This document shows positions 30,796 to 40,131 of a stretch of DNA of 47,093 nucleotides, in pieces. A model generated the notes under the pieces. It ran no database searches, was not told the origin of the DNA, and saw only the letters and a list, made by a program, of their open reading frames with translations. Position 1 is the first letter of the stretch. Each line of letters begins with the position of its first letter. Both the position numbers and the translations under genes were made by a program. Origin of the DNA: Gemmatimonadota bacterium (lineage in GTDB: Bacteria; Gemmatimonadota; Gemmatimonadetes; Gemmatimonadales; Gemmatimonadaceae); NCBI GenBank assembly GCA_028876525.1, contig JAGWRI010000201.1, positions 1 through 47,093 on the forward strand, given 5' to 3'.

Positions 30796-32159
30796 GCCGT
30801 CCTCCGGAGGCGCGCGGCGAACGCCCCGTCGGCGCCGTGCCGCTGCGGCAGCACGCGCAGCCGCCCCGCGTCGAGCACGCCGGCCGGCACGGCGCCCGCC
30901 GGGGGCGGCTCCAGCGTCCATTCCGGGTGCCCGGCGAGGAACCGATCGATCGGCGCGTCGTTCTCCTCCGGCTCCAGCGAGCAGGTGCTGTAGACCAGCA
31001 GTCCGCCCGGCCGCACGACCGTCGTCGCCGCCTCGAGCAACTGCCGCTGCAGCGAGGTCATCACGGCGAGGTCGGAGGGCTTGAGACGCCAGCGAGCGTC
31101 GGGATGGCGGCGCATCGTGCCGGTGCCGGTGCAGGGCGCGTCGAGGAGCACGAGGTCCACCGGGCGCACGGCGGGCGTGCGCGCGTCGCCGGCGAACACG
31201 AAGACGTTGTCCAGCGCCAGCCGCGCCACGTTCTCGCGCAGGCGCCGGAGCCGGTGGAGCGAGACGTCGCTCGCGAACACCGCGCCCGCCGTGCGCGCGA
31301 GCTCCACCGCCTTGCCCCCGGGCGCGGCGCAGAGGTCGGCCACCGTCGCGCCCTCCGGCGCCGCGGCGTAGCGCGCCACGAGCGTGGACGCGGGGTCCTG
31401 GATGTGGAACATCCCGCGCCGGAACGCGCCCAGCTCGGTGAGCGCGCCCTGCAGCCCGGCGAGAATCACGCTGTCGTCCACGAGCGGCGCCGGCTCGACG
31501 CGCACCCCCGACGCCTCGAGCGCGGCCACGAGCTGGTCGCGCGTGGCGTGCACGGGGCGGGCCACGATCGGCGGCTCGACGTTGTGCGACGCGAGCAGCG
31601 CTCGCGTGTCGGCTTCCCCCCAGCGTTCGAGCCAGCGCGCCACCAGCCACCGCGGATGCGAATGCTCCGCGGCGAGCGCGTCCACCGGGTCGCCGGCCGC
31701 GGGCAGAGCGAGCGCGCCGCGCTCGCGGTCGAGCCGGCGCAGCACGGCATTGGCCAGCTTGCCGGCTCCTTCGCCGGCCCGGTCCTTGGCCAGCTCCACG
31801 GTCTGCGCGATCGCGGCATACGCGGGCACGCTTCCCATCTCGAGCAGCTGATAGGCGCCGAGGCGCAGGAGGTCCAGCACGTCGGGGTCGAGACGGCCGA
31901 GACCGCCGCGCACGCGCTCGGCGAGCAGGGCGTCGAGACGGCCGCGTGCGCGGAGCATGCCGTACACTAGCTCCCGGGTCCACCGGCGGTCGCGGGCGTC
32001 GAGAGGGGCCGAGCGGCGGTCGAAGGCGGCGTCGAGCAGCTCCCCGCGCCGGAGATCGGCGCACACGCCGGCGGCGACCACCCGCGCGTCGGTCACCGCG
32101 ATCGAGTGGGGACGGGCGAGCGTGGCGCTGCCGGGGGCGTGCGAATCGTGGCCAGCCAT
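30792..32159 (-). CDS. rsmB: 16S rRNA (cytosine967-C5)-methyltransferase
   Basis: A 455-residue m5C methyltransferase. The N-terminal third is a NusB-like RNA-binding domain (AGVCADLRRGELLDAAFDRR to ANAVLRRLDRE). The C-terminal Rossmann domain has the SAM motif DLCAAPGGKAVELA, the conserved DAPCTGTGTMRRHPD with one catalytic-region Cys, and YSTCSLEPEEN with the nucleophilic Cys. The ATG at 32159 follows a 98-nt gap after fmt, the largest gap in this part of the cluster. Linkage def-fmt-rsmB is common in bacteria and supports the name. Confidence 0.94.
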   Translation of the reverse strand: MAGHDSHAPGSATLARPHSIAVTDARVVAAGVCADLRRGELLDAAFDRRSAPLDARDRRWTRELVYGMLRARGRLDALLAERVRGGLGRLDPDVLDLLRLGAYQLLEMGSVPAYAAIAQTVELAKDRAGEGAGKLANAVLRRLDRERGALALPAAGDPVDALAAEHSHPRWLVARWLERWGEADTRALLASHNVEPPIVARPVHATRDQLVAALEASGVRVEPAPLVDDSVILAGLQGALTELGAFRRGMFHIQDPASTLVARYAAAPEGATVADLCAAPGGKAVELARTAGAVFASDVSLHRLRRLRENVARLALDNVFVFAGDARTPAVRPVDLVLLDAPCTGTGTMRRHPDARWRLKPSDLAVMTSLQRQLLEAATTVVRPGGLLVYSTCSLEPEENDAPIDRFLAGHPEWTLEPPPAGAVPAGVLDAGRLRVLPQRHGADGAFAARLRRTA

Positions 32160-32187
32160 AAGGTGCGTCGCGAGAGAAGTCCGGCGG

Positions 32188-32207
32188 GCGGCCCGACCGG
32201 GGGCCGC
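32188..32207 (-). other. GC hairpin between fmt and rsmB
   Basis: GCGGCCC (32188-32194) and GGGCCGC (32201-32207) form a 7-bp stem with a 6-nt loop, about 50 nt after the fmt stop codon. No T tract follows on the minus strand, so it may be an mRNA processing or partial attenuation element rather than a terminator. Confidence 0.35.
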
Positions 32208-32257
32208 GTCAGCGGAAAGATAGCCCGTCCCGCCGGGCGCGGTACGGCCGGGGGCGG

Positions 32258-33211
32258 TCACTCCGCGGGCGCGGCGCCGAATCGCCGTCCCGGACCGATG
32301 CCGCGTCCGTGCTGCCAGTCCACGGGGGGCATGCGCCGCTTGCCGGCCGGCTGCACCCCGGCCAGGCGGACCGCGCCCTCGCCGCAGGCCACGACCATCC
32401 CCTCGTCGTCCACCGCCAGGACTTCCCCCGCCGCGCCGGCCGCGCGCGCCGCGTCGGGCTCGGGGCGGGCGCCGAACAGCTTGACCTCGAGGCCGTCGAG
32501 CGTGGTGAAGGCGCCGGGCCGCGGGTCGTGCGCGCGCACGACCCGCGCGACCTCGGCCGCGCCCGCGTTCCAGTGCACGCGGGTCATCTCGCGGGTGATC
32601 TTGGGCGCGTAGGTCGCGGCCGTCTCGTCCTGCGGTTCCTCGCGCGCCGCGCCCAGCTCGAGCAGGGCCAGCGCCTCGATCAGCGCCGCGGCGCCCATCT
32701 CGGACAGGCGCAGGGCCAGCTCGCCGGCGGTCTCGTCGTCGTAGATCGGCGTCGCGGCGCGCAGGATCACGGGGCCGGCGTCGAGCGCGGGCACCATCCG
32801 CATGATGGAAACGCCCGTCTCGGCGAGGCCGCCGCGGATCGCCGCCTGGATCGGCGCTGCGCCGCGGAGCGCGGGAAGGAGCGAGCCGTGGATGTTGAGC
32901 GTGCCCTTCGGCGGCAGGTCGATGATCTCGGCCGGCAGGATGTGGCCGTAGGCCACGACCACCGAGACGTCGGGCTCGAGCGCCGCGACCTGACGGCGGA
33001 ATGCGTCGCCGCGCGGGCGCTCGGGCTGCAGCACGGGAATGTTCTCGCGGTCGGCGATCTCCTTCACCGGCGGCGCTTCGAGGCGGGACCGGGAGCGCCC
33101 CACCGGGCGGTCGGGCTGGGTGACGACGCCCACGACGTCGAACCCCTCGCCGATGAGCGCGCGCAGGGCCGGCGCCGCGAAGTCGGGAGTGCCCCAGAAG
33201 AGCACCTGCAC
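32258..33211 (-). CDS. fmt: Methionyl-tRNA formyltransferase
   Basis: A 317-residue enzyme that formylates initiator Met-tRNA with 10-formyl-tetrahydrofolate. The N-terminal domain begins MQVLFWGTPDFAAPAL and contains QPDRPVGRSR, VAYGHILP and HGSLLPALRGAAPIQAAI, the last holding the catalytic His and the folate-site loop, followed by GVSIMRM and DAGPVI. The C-terminal tRNA-binding domain includes VRAHDPRPGAFT. The GTG start follows the def stop codon with no spacer. Pairing with def, whose product removes the formyl group, is a widespread functional arrangement. Confidence 0.96.
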   Translation of the reverse strand: MQVLFWGTPDFAAPALRALIGEGFDVVGVVTQPDRPVGRSRSRLEAPPVKEIADRENIPVLQPERPRGDAFRRQVAALEPDVSVVVAYGHILPAEIIDLPPKGTLNIHGSLLPALRGAAPIQAAIRGGLAETGVSIMRMVPALDAGPVILRAATPIYDDETAGELALRLSEMGAAALIEALALLELGAAREEPQDETAATYAPKITREMTRVHWNAGAAEVARVVRAHDPRPGAFTTLDGLEVKLFGARPEPDAARAAGAAGEVLAVDDEGMVVACGEGAVRLAGVQPAGKRRMPPVDWQHGRGIGPGRRFGAAPAE

Positions 33212-33769
33212 CTACAGCTCCTCGTTCCGATGGTGGTGCGCCGCGACCTCGGCGGGGGTCAGCCGCCGGATGAGTCCCGGGTACTTCTCCTTCTCCTTCG
33301 TCCACTTGGCGAGCGCGCTGCGCCGCTTGAGCACGCTCAGATAGTCGATGAACAGGCGCCCGTGGAGGTGATCCACCTCGTGCAGGATGCAGCGGGCCAG
33401 GAGGTCGGCGGCCTCCAGCTCGAACGGCTTGCCGTCGCGACCCGTGGCGCGGACCACGACGCGGGTGGCGCGCTCGACGTCGCCGTAGATGTCGGGAATC
33501 GACAGACACCCTTCCTCGCCCTTCGCCTTGCCGCTCGTCTCGACGATCTCGGGGTTGATGAGCGCGTGCTTCGCGCCCTCGACGTCGATCACCGTGAGGC
33601 ATTCGCGGCGGCCGACCTGGGGCGCGGCCAGACCGATGCCCTGCGCGGCGTACATCGTGTCGTACATCCGGTCGATGAGCGCGCGGAGCTCGTCGGTCAC
33701 CTCGGCGACGGGGACCGTCTCCTCCCGGAGGATGGGATCGCCCAGGACCCGGATGTCGAGCAGCGCCAT
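33212..33769 (-). CDS. def: Peptide deformylase
   Basis: A 185-residue metalloenzyme that removes the N-formyl group from nascent proteins. All three motifs are intact: GIGLAAPQ (44-51), EGCLS (86-90) with the metal Cys, and HEVDH (130-134) with two metal His and the catalytic Glu. The charged C-terminal tail (KWTKEKEKYPGLIRRLTPAE onward, to about 185) is longer than in the E. coli enzyme. The start overlaps the yajC stop codon by one base (TGATG), and fmt follows immediately. Confidence 0.96.
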   Translation of the reverse strand: MALLDIRVLGDPILREETVPVAEVTDELRALIDRMYDTMYAAQGIGLAAPQVGRRECLTVIDVEGAKHALINPEIVETSGKAKGEEGCLSIPDIYGDVERATRVVVRATGRDGKPFELEAADLLARCILHEVDHLHGRLFIDYLSVLKRRSALAKWTKEKEKYPGLIRRLTPAEVAAHHHRNEEL

Positions 33770-34137
33770 CAGCTCTGCGTGGTGGCGGCGCCGGAGGTGA
33801 CACGGGCGATGCGCCCGCGCTCGACGATGAGCCTGGTGTCGCCCGACTTGATCGTGATCCGGTCGTCCATCGAGACCTTGGACGCGCCGTCGGCGCCCGG
33901 CGTCTCCTTGATGTGCACGACCTCGCCCACGACCCCGCCGGCGGTCACCACTTCGTCGCCCCTCTTGAGGGCGGCCAGCGCCTGCTCGTGCTGCCGGCGC
34001 TGCTTCTGCTGGGGCCGGATGAGCAGGAAATAGAAGATCGCGATGATGAGCCCGAGCTGGATCAGGAACGGGACCAGCGAGCTCTGGCCGCCCTGCGCGG
34101 GGGCCATGGCCAGCAGTGCCGGGAAGGGGAGCGTCAT
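33769..34137 (-). CDS. yajC: Preprotein translocase accessory subunit YajC
   Basis: A 122-residue single-pass membrane protein. The helix LVPFLIQLGLIIAIFYFLLI (about 21-40) is followed directly by RPQQKQRRQHEQ, the hallmark of YajC, and a small cytoplasmic beta domain (GDEVVTAGGVVGEV). YajC associates with SecDF-YidC at the Sec translocon. In many bacteria tgt-yajC-secD-secF is the order; here def follows instead and secDF is not in the window. The ATG overlaps the tgt stop codon (ATGA). Confidence 0.94.
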   Translation of the reverse strand: MTLPFPALLAMAPAQGGQSSLVPFLIQLGLIIAIFYFLLIRPQQKQRRQHEQALAALKRGDEVVTAGGVVGEVVHIKETPGADGASKVSMDDRITIKSGDTRLIVERGRIARVTSGAATTQS

Positions 34138-35279
34138 GCCGGGGTGCTCGTGCGTGAGTGGTAGCGGTCGAGCCACTGGCGGCTCCAACCGTCGAAGGCG
34201 CCGCCGAGGACGGCCTCGCGCGCCTGGCGCATCAGCGCGACGAGGAAATGTACATTGTGCAGGGACAGGAGGCGCAACCCGAGCATCTCGTCGGCCAGGA
34301 ACAGATGCCGGAGGTAGGCGCGGGAGAAGCGGCGGCAGGCCGCGCAGTCGCACCCCTCGACCAGCGGCCGCTCGTCGGCCCGGTACTCGGCCCGTTTGAT
34401 GTTGAGCCGGCCCTCGTGGGTGAACGCCGCGCCGTTCCGCCCCATGCGGGTCGGCGCCACGCAATCGAACAGGTCCACGCCCCGCCGCACCCCCTCGACG
34501 AGGTCCTCGGGGAATCCCACGCCCATCAGGTAGCGCGGGCGGTCGGCCCGCAGCCGCTCGTTCAGGACGTCGAGCACCGCGTACATGTCGGGCTTCTCCT
34601 CGCCCACCGAGAGGCCGCCGATGCCGAAGCCCTTCCAGTCGTCGATGGCCTGGATGGCGTCGGCCGCCTCGGCGCGGAGCCCGGCGTGGATCCCGCCCTG
34701 CACGATGGGAAAGAGGGCCTGCGGCCGGTCGTGCGCCAGGGCGTTGAACGCGGCTCGGCAGCGGGCCAGCCAGCGCACGCTGCGCTCGCTCGCGTCGCGT
34801 GCCGTCGCGGCGTCGCTCTGCCCCGGGATCACGTGGTCGAACTGCATGATCACGTCGGCGCCCAGGTTGCGCTCGATCTCCATCACCGACTCGGGGGTGA
34901 ACCGGCGGCGCGAGCCGTCGAGGTGGCTCTGGAATTCCACCCCGTCCTCGTCCACGGTGCGCAGCGAGGCCAGCGAGAACACCTGGAAGCCGCCCGAGTC
35001 GGTGAGGATCGGGCCGTCCCACGCCATGAACCGGTGCAGGCCGCCCAGTCGGCGGACGAGGTCGTCGCCCGGGCGCAGGTGGAGATGGTAGGCGTTGGCC
35101 AGGATCATCTGCGCGCCCAGCGCGCGGAGGTCGTCGGGGTCCAGCGCCTTCACGGTGGCCAGCGTGCCCACGGCCATGAACGTCGGCGTCTGGACCGTGC
35201 CGTGCGGCGTGACGAAGCGCGCCGCACGGGCGGCTCCCTGCGCGGCCTGGACGTCGAACGCGAACGAGTCGTGGGTCAT
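34134..35279 (-). CDS. tgt: tRNA-guanine(34) transglycosylase
   Basis: A 381-residue TIM-barrel enzyme that exchanges G34 for preQ1 in tRNAs with GUN anticodons. The catalytic acid/base Asp94 lies in TDSGGFQVFSL, the nucleophile Asp272 in DCVAPTRMGRNG, and the zinc site is Cys310, Cys312, Cys315 and His341, each at the position expected from the E. coli enzyme. The ATG overlaps the queA stop codon by one base (TAATG), as expected for consecutive steps of queuosine synthesis. No queC/D/E/F preQ1 synthesis genes are in the window. Confidence 0.97.
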   Translation of the reverse strand: MTHDSFAFDVQAAQGAARAARFVTPHGTVQTPTFMAVGTLATVKALDPDDLRALGAQMILANAYHLHLRPGDDLVRRLGGLHRFMAWDGPILTDSGGFQVFSLASLRTVDEDGVEFQSHLDGSRRRFTPESVMEIERNLGADVIMQFDHVIPGQSDAATARDASERSVRWLARCRAAFNALAHDRPQALFPIVQGGIHAGLRAEAADAIQAIDDWKGFGIGGLSVGEEKPDMYAVLDVLNERLRADRPRYLMGVGFPEDLVEGVRRGVDLFDCVAPTRMGRNGAAFTHEGRLNIKRAEYRADERPLVEGCDCAACRRFSRAYLRHLFLADEMLGLRLLSLHNVHFLVALMRQAREAVLGGAFDGWSRQWLDRYHSRTSTPA

Positions 35280-36304
35280 TAGAGAATCACCATGGCGTCG
35301 CCGTAGGAGTAGAACCGGTATCCCGTTGCCACCGCCTCGGCGTAGGCGCGCATCGCGAGATCGTAGCCGGCGAACGCCGCCACCAGCATGATGAGCGTGG
35401 AGCGCGGCAGGTGGAAGTTGGTGACCAGCCGGTCCACCACGCGGAACCGGTAGCCCGGGCGGATGAACAGCCGCGTTTCGGCGGCGCCCGGGGCCACCGT
35501 GCCGTCGTCGCGACCGGCGCTCTCCAGCGTGCGCACGGCCGTGGTGCCCACCGCCCAGACCGCGTGGCCGGCCGCGTGCGTCTCGGCCACGGCGCGCGCC
35601 GCGGCGTCCGAAATCCGGTACCACTCCTCGTGCATCGGGTGCTGGGCCGGATCCTCGGCCTCGACTGGCTTGAAGGTGCTGGCGCCGACGTGGAGCAGGA
35701 CGTCGGCGCGGCGCACGCCGCGCGCGGCCAGGGCGTCGAGCAGCCGCGGCGTGAAGTGGAGCCCGGCCGTCGGCGCGGCCACCGAACCGGACTCGCGCGC
35801 GTACACGGTCTGGTACTGTTCGGCGTCGGCGGGCACGTCGGCGCGCTCGATGTAGGGCGGGAGCGGCATGTGCCCGTGCCGCTCGACGGCCGCTTCGAGC
35901 GGCCCGTCGACCAGTGGCCGCACGACGCGGGTGCGCCGCTCGGTGACGGCCAGGACCTCGACGTCGAAGCCGGGCGCGACGTGAACGACGCGGCCGGGCT
36001 TGAGCTTTCCGCCCGGCGAGACCATCGCTTCCCAGGTGCCGTCGCCGAGCGGTTTGAGGAGCAGAATCTCGGCCGGGGCGCCCGAATCGCGGCGGCCGAG
36101 CAGGCGCGCGCGGAAGACGCGGGTGGTGTTGAGCACCAGGAGATCGCCGGCGGGGACCAGGCCTTCGAGATCCCGAAAATGCCCGTGCGCGATGCTGCCG
36201 GCCGCGCGATCGACGATCATGAGGCGGGCGGAATCGCGGGGCTCGACGGGGAATTGAGCGATCCGGTCTACTGGGAGATCGAAGTCGAAGTCGGAGGTCT
36301 TCAT
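35279..36304 (-). CDS. queA: S-adenosylmethionine:tRNA ribosyltransferase-isomerase
   Basis: A 341-residue enzyme that transfers and isomerises the ribosyl moiety of SAM onto preQ1-tRNA to give epoxyqueuosine. MKTSDFDFDLPVDRIAQFPVEPRDSARLM is the family opening (quoted in part; residues 1-29), with VLNTTRVFRARLLG, PTAGLHFTPRLL and FHLPRSTLIMLVAAFAG following. The ATG at 36304 is the family start; an in-frame extension upstream exists only because the 15-bp repeat array contains no stop codons. It is the first gene after the array-bearing gap and leads the queA-tgt-yajC-def run. Confidence 0.96.
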   Translation of the reverse strand: MKTSDFDFDLPVDRIAQFPVEPRDSARLMIVDRAAGSIAHGHFRDLEGLVPAGDLLVLNTTRVFRARLLGRRDSGAPAEILLLKPLGDGTWEAMVSPGGKLKPGRVVHVAPGFDVEVLAVTERRTRVVRPLVDGPLEAAVERHGHMPLPPYIERADVPADAEQYQTVYARESGSVAAPTAGLHFTPRLLDALAARGVRRADVLLHVGASTFKPVEAEDPAQHPMHEEWYRISDAAARAVAETHAAGHAVWAVGTTAVRTLESAGRDDGTVAPGAAETRLFIRPGYRFRVVDRLVTNFHLPRSTLIMLVAAFAGYDLAMRAYAEAVATGYRFYSYGDAMVIL

Positions 36305-36316
36305 GAAGGACCAAAA

Positions 36317-36400
36317 GCGCCGGCAAGAACCGCGCCGACAGACACAGCGCCGGCAAGTACGGCGCCAACAAGAACTGCGCGGGCAAGGACCGCGCTGAAT
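36317..36400 (+). repeat. 15-bp tandem repeat array B
   Basis: Five 15-bp units start at 36317, 36332, 36347, 36362 and 36377 (GCGCCGGCAAGAACC, GCGCCGACAGACACA and so on), followed by a decayed unit. It begins 13 nt upstream of the queA ATG and runs opposite to array C. Confidence 0.85.
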
Positions 36401-36474
36401 TCGGTACGGCCTTCGGCCCCGTAACCCGCGCACGGAGGGGCGAAGCCCCGCCGGTCATGCGCCGTTGACTGTCG
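36401..36474. other. Spacer between inverted repeat arrays, with GC hairpins
   Basis: This 74-nt spacer between arrays B and C contains the short hairpin GGGGC-GAA-GCCCC at 36437-36449 and another GGCC-TTC-GGCC at about 36408-36418. No gene fits. If the flanking arrays pair, this would be the loop of a cruciform or long stem. Confidence 0.4.
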
Positions 36475-36564
36475 TTCAGTTCCCAGCGCTGGTATTGCCG
36501 GCGCCGTACTTGCTTGCGCAGTGCTTGCCGGCGCGGGTCTTGTAGGCGCTGGTCTTGTCGGCGC
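36475..36564 (-). repeat. 15-bp tandem repeat array C (inverted relative to B)
   Basis: On the minus strand, units occupy 36564-36550 (GCGCCGACAAGACCA), 36549-36535, 36534-36520, 36519-36505 and 36504-36490, then a decayed unit to 36475. It starts 9 nt after the ruvB stop codon and is the same family as arrays A and B in opposite orientation to both. Confidence 0.85.
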
Positions 36565-36573
36565 CGTGTGTGG

Positions 36574-37581
<1,008 letters not shown>

Positions 37582-37818
37582 GGACGAGGTTCAAGTGTAC
37601 CGATGCGGGGGCGGCGTTGACAGCGTGCCAGCGCCAGAGCGAATGTACCGAATAGAAGCCGAAGTTTCGCGAACAGCGAACAGGCGGTCAACGCGAGTCT
37701 GCTCTCCGACCCGGATCGTCAGGCGGTTCACACGTTCCTGGTGGGGCTTCAGGGCGCGCTTTCGACCTGATGGAAATCGGCGTCGTCGGAGTGCTTATTC
37801 CGGAGCGCGAAGGTCCAT

Positions 37819-39000
37819 CTAGACGTCGCCGCCCTGTTGTCCTCCCGTCCCACCCACCAACCCCCGCAGCCGCTCCGCCGCCCGGTCCAGCGTCTCCAGC
37901 TTCTTGCAGAACGCGAATCGCACCAGATCGCGTCCCATGGCCGGATCGTGATAGAAGCTCGACCCCGGCACGGTCGCCACGCCGATCTCCCTCGCCATCC
38001 ACTTCGCGAACGTCACGTCGTCGTCCTTGCTGATTGCCGAAAAATCGGCCAGCACGTAGTACGACCCCTCGGGCACCGCGAACCTGAACCCCGCCTCGCG
38101 CAGCACCGGCAGCAGCCGCTCCCGCCGCTCGCGATACTCCGCCGCCATGTGGTTGTAGTACTCGGCGTCGAACGCCATCCCCACCGCCCCCGCCGCCTGC
38201 AGCGGCGCCGGCGCCCCCACGGTCAGGAAGTCGTGCACCTTACGGATCGCCCCGGTCTGCTCGGCCGGTGCGATGGCGTATCCCAGCCGCCACCCGGTGC
38301 AGGCGAACGTCTTCGACAGCCCCGAAATCGTGATCGTGCGCTCGCGCATCCCCGGCCAGGTGGCCAGCACGTGGTGCTCGCCCGCGTACCGGATGTGCTC
38401 GTAGATCTCGTCGGTGATGGCCCACGCGCCGTGCTCGATGCACAGCGCGGCAATGAGGTCCATCTCGGCCCGCGAGAACACCCGTCCCGTGGGGTTGTGC
38501 GGCGTGTTCACGATGATCGCCCTGGTGCGCGTGCTGAACGCGGCGCGCAGGCGGTCGGGGTCGAGCCGCCAGTCGGGACGCTCGAGGGGCACGAACACCG
38601 GCTTGGCGCCGGCCAGGATCGCGTCGGGGCCGTAGTTCTCGTAGTACGGCTCCATCACGATCACCTCGTCGCCGGGGTCGACCAGCGCCATGAACACGCT
38701 CGCCATCGCCTCGGTGGCGCCGCAGGTCACCGTGATCTCGCGCTCGGAGTCCACTTCCATCCCGTACCACCGGCGGTACTTCTCCACGATCGCCTGACGC
38801 AGCGGCGGGCTGCCCCACGTGATCGCGTACTGGTTGATGTCGCCGCGAATGGCCGTGCACGCGGCCTCCTTCATCGGCTCGGGCATCGGGAAGTCGGGGA
38901 ACCCCTGCGACAGGTTCACCGCCTGGTACTGGTTGGCGACGCGCGTCATCTCGCGGATGACCGACTCGGTGAACGTCGCCGTGCGCTTGGCTGCCCGCAC
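37819..39000 (-). CDS. Class I/II PLP-dependent aminotransferase (YbdL/KAT-like)
   Basis: A 393-residue fold-type I aminotransferase. The PLP-binding Lys230 lies in SGLSKTFACTGWRLGY, with NTPHNPTGRVFS (165-176), ITDEIYEHI and the C-terminal Arg region RFAFCKK that binds the substrate carboxylate. VNLSQGFPDFPMPE and NQYAITWGSPPLR resemble methionine/kynurenine aminotransferases such as YbdL. Substrate is inferred only at family level. GTG at 39000 with GGAG about 8 nt upstream. It interrupts the usual ruvA-ruvB order and is 28 nt from ruvA, so it is likely cotranscribed with it. Confidence 0.93.
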   Translation of the reverse strand: MRAAKRTATFTESVIREMTRVANQYQAVNLSQGFPDFPMPEPMKEAACTAIRGDINQYAITWGSPPLRQAIVEKYRRWYGMEVDSEREITVTCGATEAMASVFMALVDPGDEVIVMEPYYENYGPDAILAGAKPVFVPLERPDWRLDPDRLRAAFSTRTRAIIVNTPHNPTGRVFSRAEMDLIAALCIEHGAWAITDEIYEHIRYAGEHHVLATWPGMRERTITISGLSKTFACTGWRLGYAIAPAEQTGAIRKVHDFLTVGAPAPLQAAGAVGMAFDAEYYNHMAAEYRERRERLLPVLREAGFRFAVPEGSYYVLADFSAISKDDDVTFAKWMAREIGVATVPGSSFYHDPAMGRDLVRFAFCKKLETLDRAAERLRGLVGGTGGQQGGDV

Positions 39001-39028
39001 TGGACACTCCGGATGGAGACGGGAAGAA

Positions 39029-39625
39029 CTAGCGCCCGGCCGCGGTGGCCAGGGCGCGTCGGATGAGATCGTGCGTGGCCAGCCCGCGGCCGCCGTCTTC
39101 CAGCGCCGCGCGCACGGCCTTCTCGGCGTCGCCCGGCGAGTAGCCGAGCGAGACGAGCGCGCGGATGGCGTCCTCCGACGCCGCGCCCGCCGGGCGCGGC
39201 ACGGTGCCGTCCACCTCCAGCTCGTCGAGCTTGTCGGCCAGGTCGAGCACCAGCCGCTCGGCCTTCTTGCGGCCCACGCGGGGCACGCCCTGCAGCGTCG
39301 CGACGTCCCGGTCGCGCAGCGCCTGCACCAGCCGCGGCGCCGTGAGATGCGACACGAGCGCCAGCCCCAGCGCGGGGCCCACGCCGTTGGCGGTGAGCAG
39401 CAGCTGGAACACGCGCCGCTCGAACGGCGTCGCGAAGCCGAACAGCAGCCACGCGTCGTCGCGCACCACGAGGTGGGCGTGCAGGTGCACGCGCTCGCCC
39501 AGCTTGGGGAGCGACTCGAACACGCCGAGCGGAATGAGCAGCTGGTACCCCACGCCGCCCGCCGTCATGACGGTGACGCGGTCCAGCTCCTTCGCGGCCA
39601 GGCTGCCGGCCACCTCGGCGATCAC
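39029..39625 (-). CDS. ruvA: Holliday junction DNA-binding protein RuvA
   Basis: A 198-residue protein forming tetramers on Holliday junctions and recruiting RuvB. Domain I (OB fold) opens MIAEVAGSLAAKELDRVTV with GGVGYQL, domain II has two helix-hairpin-helix motifs (LLTANGVGPALGLALV and LQGVPRVGRKKAERLVLDL), and domain III (EDAIRALVSLGYSPGDAEKAVR) contacts RuvB. The GTG start overlaps the ruvC stop codon (GTGA). Confidence 0.96.
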   Translation of the reverse strand: MIAEVAGSLAAKELDRVTVMTAGGVGYQLLIPLGVFESLPKLGERVHLHAHLVVRDDAWLLFGFATPFERRVFQLLLTANGVGPALGLALVSHLTAPRLVQALRDRDVATLQGVPRVGRKKAERLVLDLADKLDELEVDGTVPRPAGAASEDAIRALVSLGYSPGDAEKAVRAALEDGGRGLATHDLIRRALATAAGR

Positions 39626-40131
39626 GGCTGCGGCTCCGCGACGGCGCCGTAGCGCGGCGCGCGCGCGCCCAGGATGCAGGCCAGCGCGGCCGCCACGCCG
39701 TCGGCCGCGTCGTTGGGCTGGGGCGGGCTCTTGAGCCGCAGCAGGCGGGTCACCATGAACTGCACCTGTTCCTTGGTCGCGCCGCCGCGGCCGACCACGG
39801 CCTTCTTGATCTCGGCGGGCGGGAACTCGTGGATCGCCACGGCGCGCTGCTCACCGGCCAGCAGCACCACCCCGCGCGCGTGGCCGAGGACGATCGTCGT
39901 GCGCACGTTGCGGGCGTAGAACACGTCCTCCACCGCCATCGCGTCGGGGCGGTGCCGGTCCAGCAGCTCGGCGATGCCTTCGTAGATGTCGCGCAGCCGC
40001 GTTGGCAGCGGATCGCGGGGCCTCGTGCGCAGCACGCCGCATTCCACGAGCGTCGGGGGGCGGGTGCCGTCTCCGCGCACGACCCCGTAGCCGGTCTGCG
40101 CCGTGCCGGGGTCGACGCCCAGGATCAGCAC
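39622..40131 (-). CDS. ruvC: Holliday junction resolvase RuvC
   Basis: A 169-residue crossover junction endonuclease. The four catalytic acids are in place: Asp7 in LGVDPGT, Glu68 in VEDVFYARN, and Asp141 and Asp144 in PNDAADGVAAAL. These correspond to D7, E66, D138 and D141 of E. coli RuvC, so it should be active. The GTG start overlaps the last base of the yebC stop codon (TAGTG). The order yebC-ruvC-ruvA is conserved widely. Confidence 0.97.
   Translation of the reverse strand: MLILGVDPGTAQTGYGVVRGDGTRPPTLVECGVLRTRPRDPLPTRLRDIYEGIAELLDRHRPDAMAVEDVFYARNVRTTIVLGHARGVVLLAGEQRAVAIHEFPPAEIKKAVVGRGGATKEQVQFMVTRLLRLKSPPQPNDAADGVAAALACILGARAPRYGAVAEPQP

Noticed and set aside
36305-36433. N-terminal extension of QueA through array B
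   Set aside because: The frame is open only because the 15-bp units contain no stop codon. QueA homology begins at the ATG at 36304, and the extension is Arg/Cys/Ser repeat sequence.
36317-36564. CRISPR array
   Set aside because: Units are 15 bp, contiguous and without unique spacers, and no cas genes are nearby.
37582-37818. LexA/SOS box upstream of ruvB
   Set aside because: Tandem GTTCGC copies (TGTTCGCTGTTCGCG on the minus strand) resemble half sites but do not have the spacing of known LexA boxes (GTTC-N7-GTTC or GAAC-N4-GTTC).
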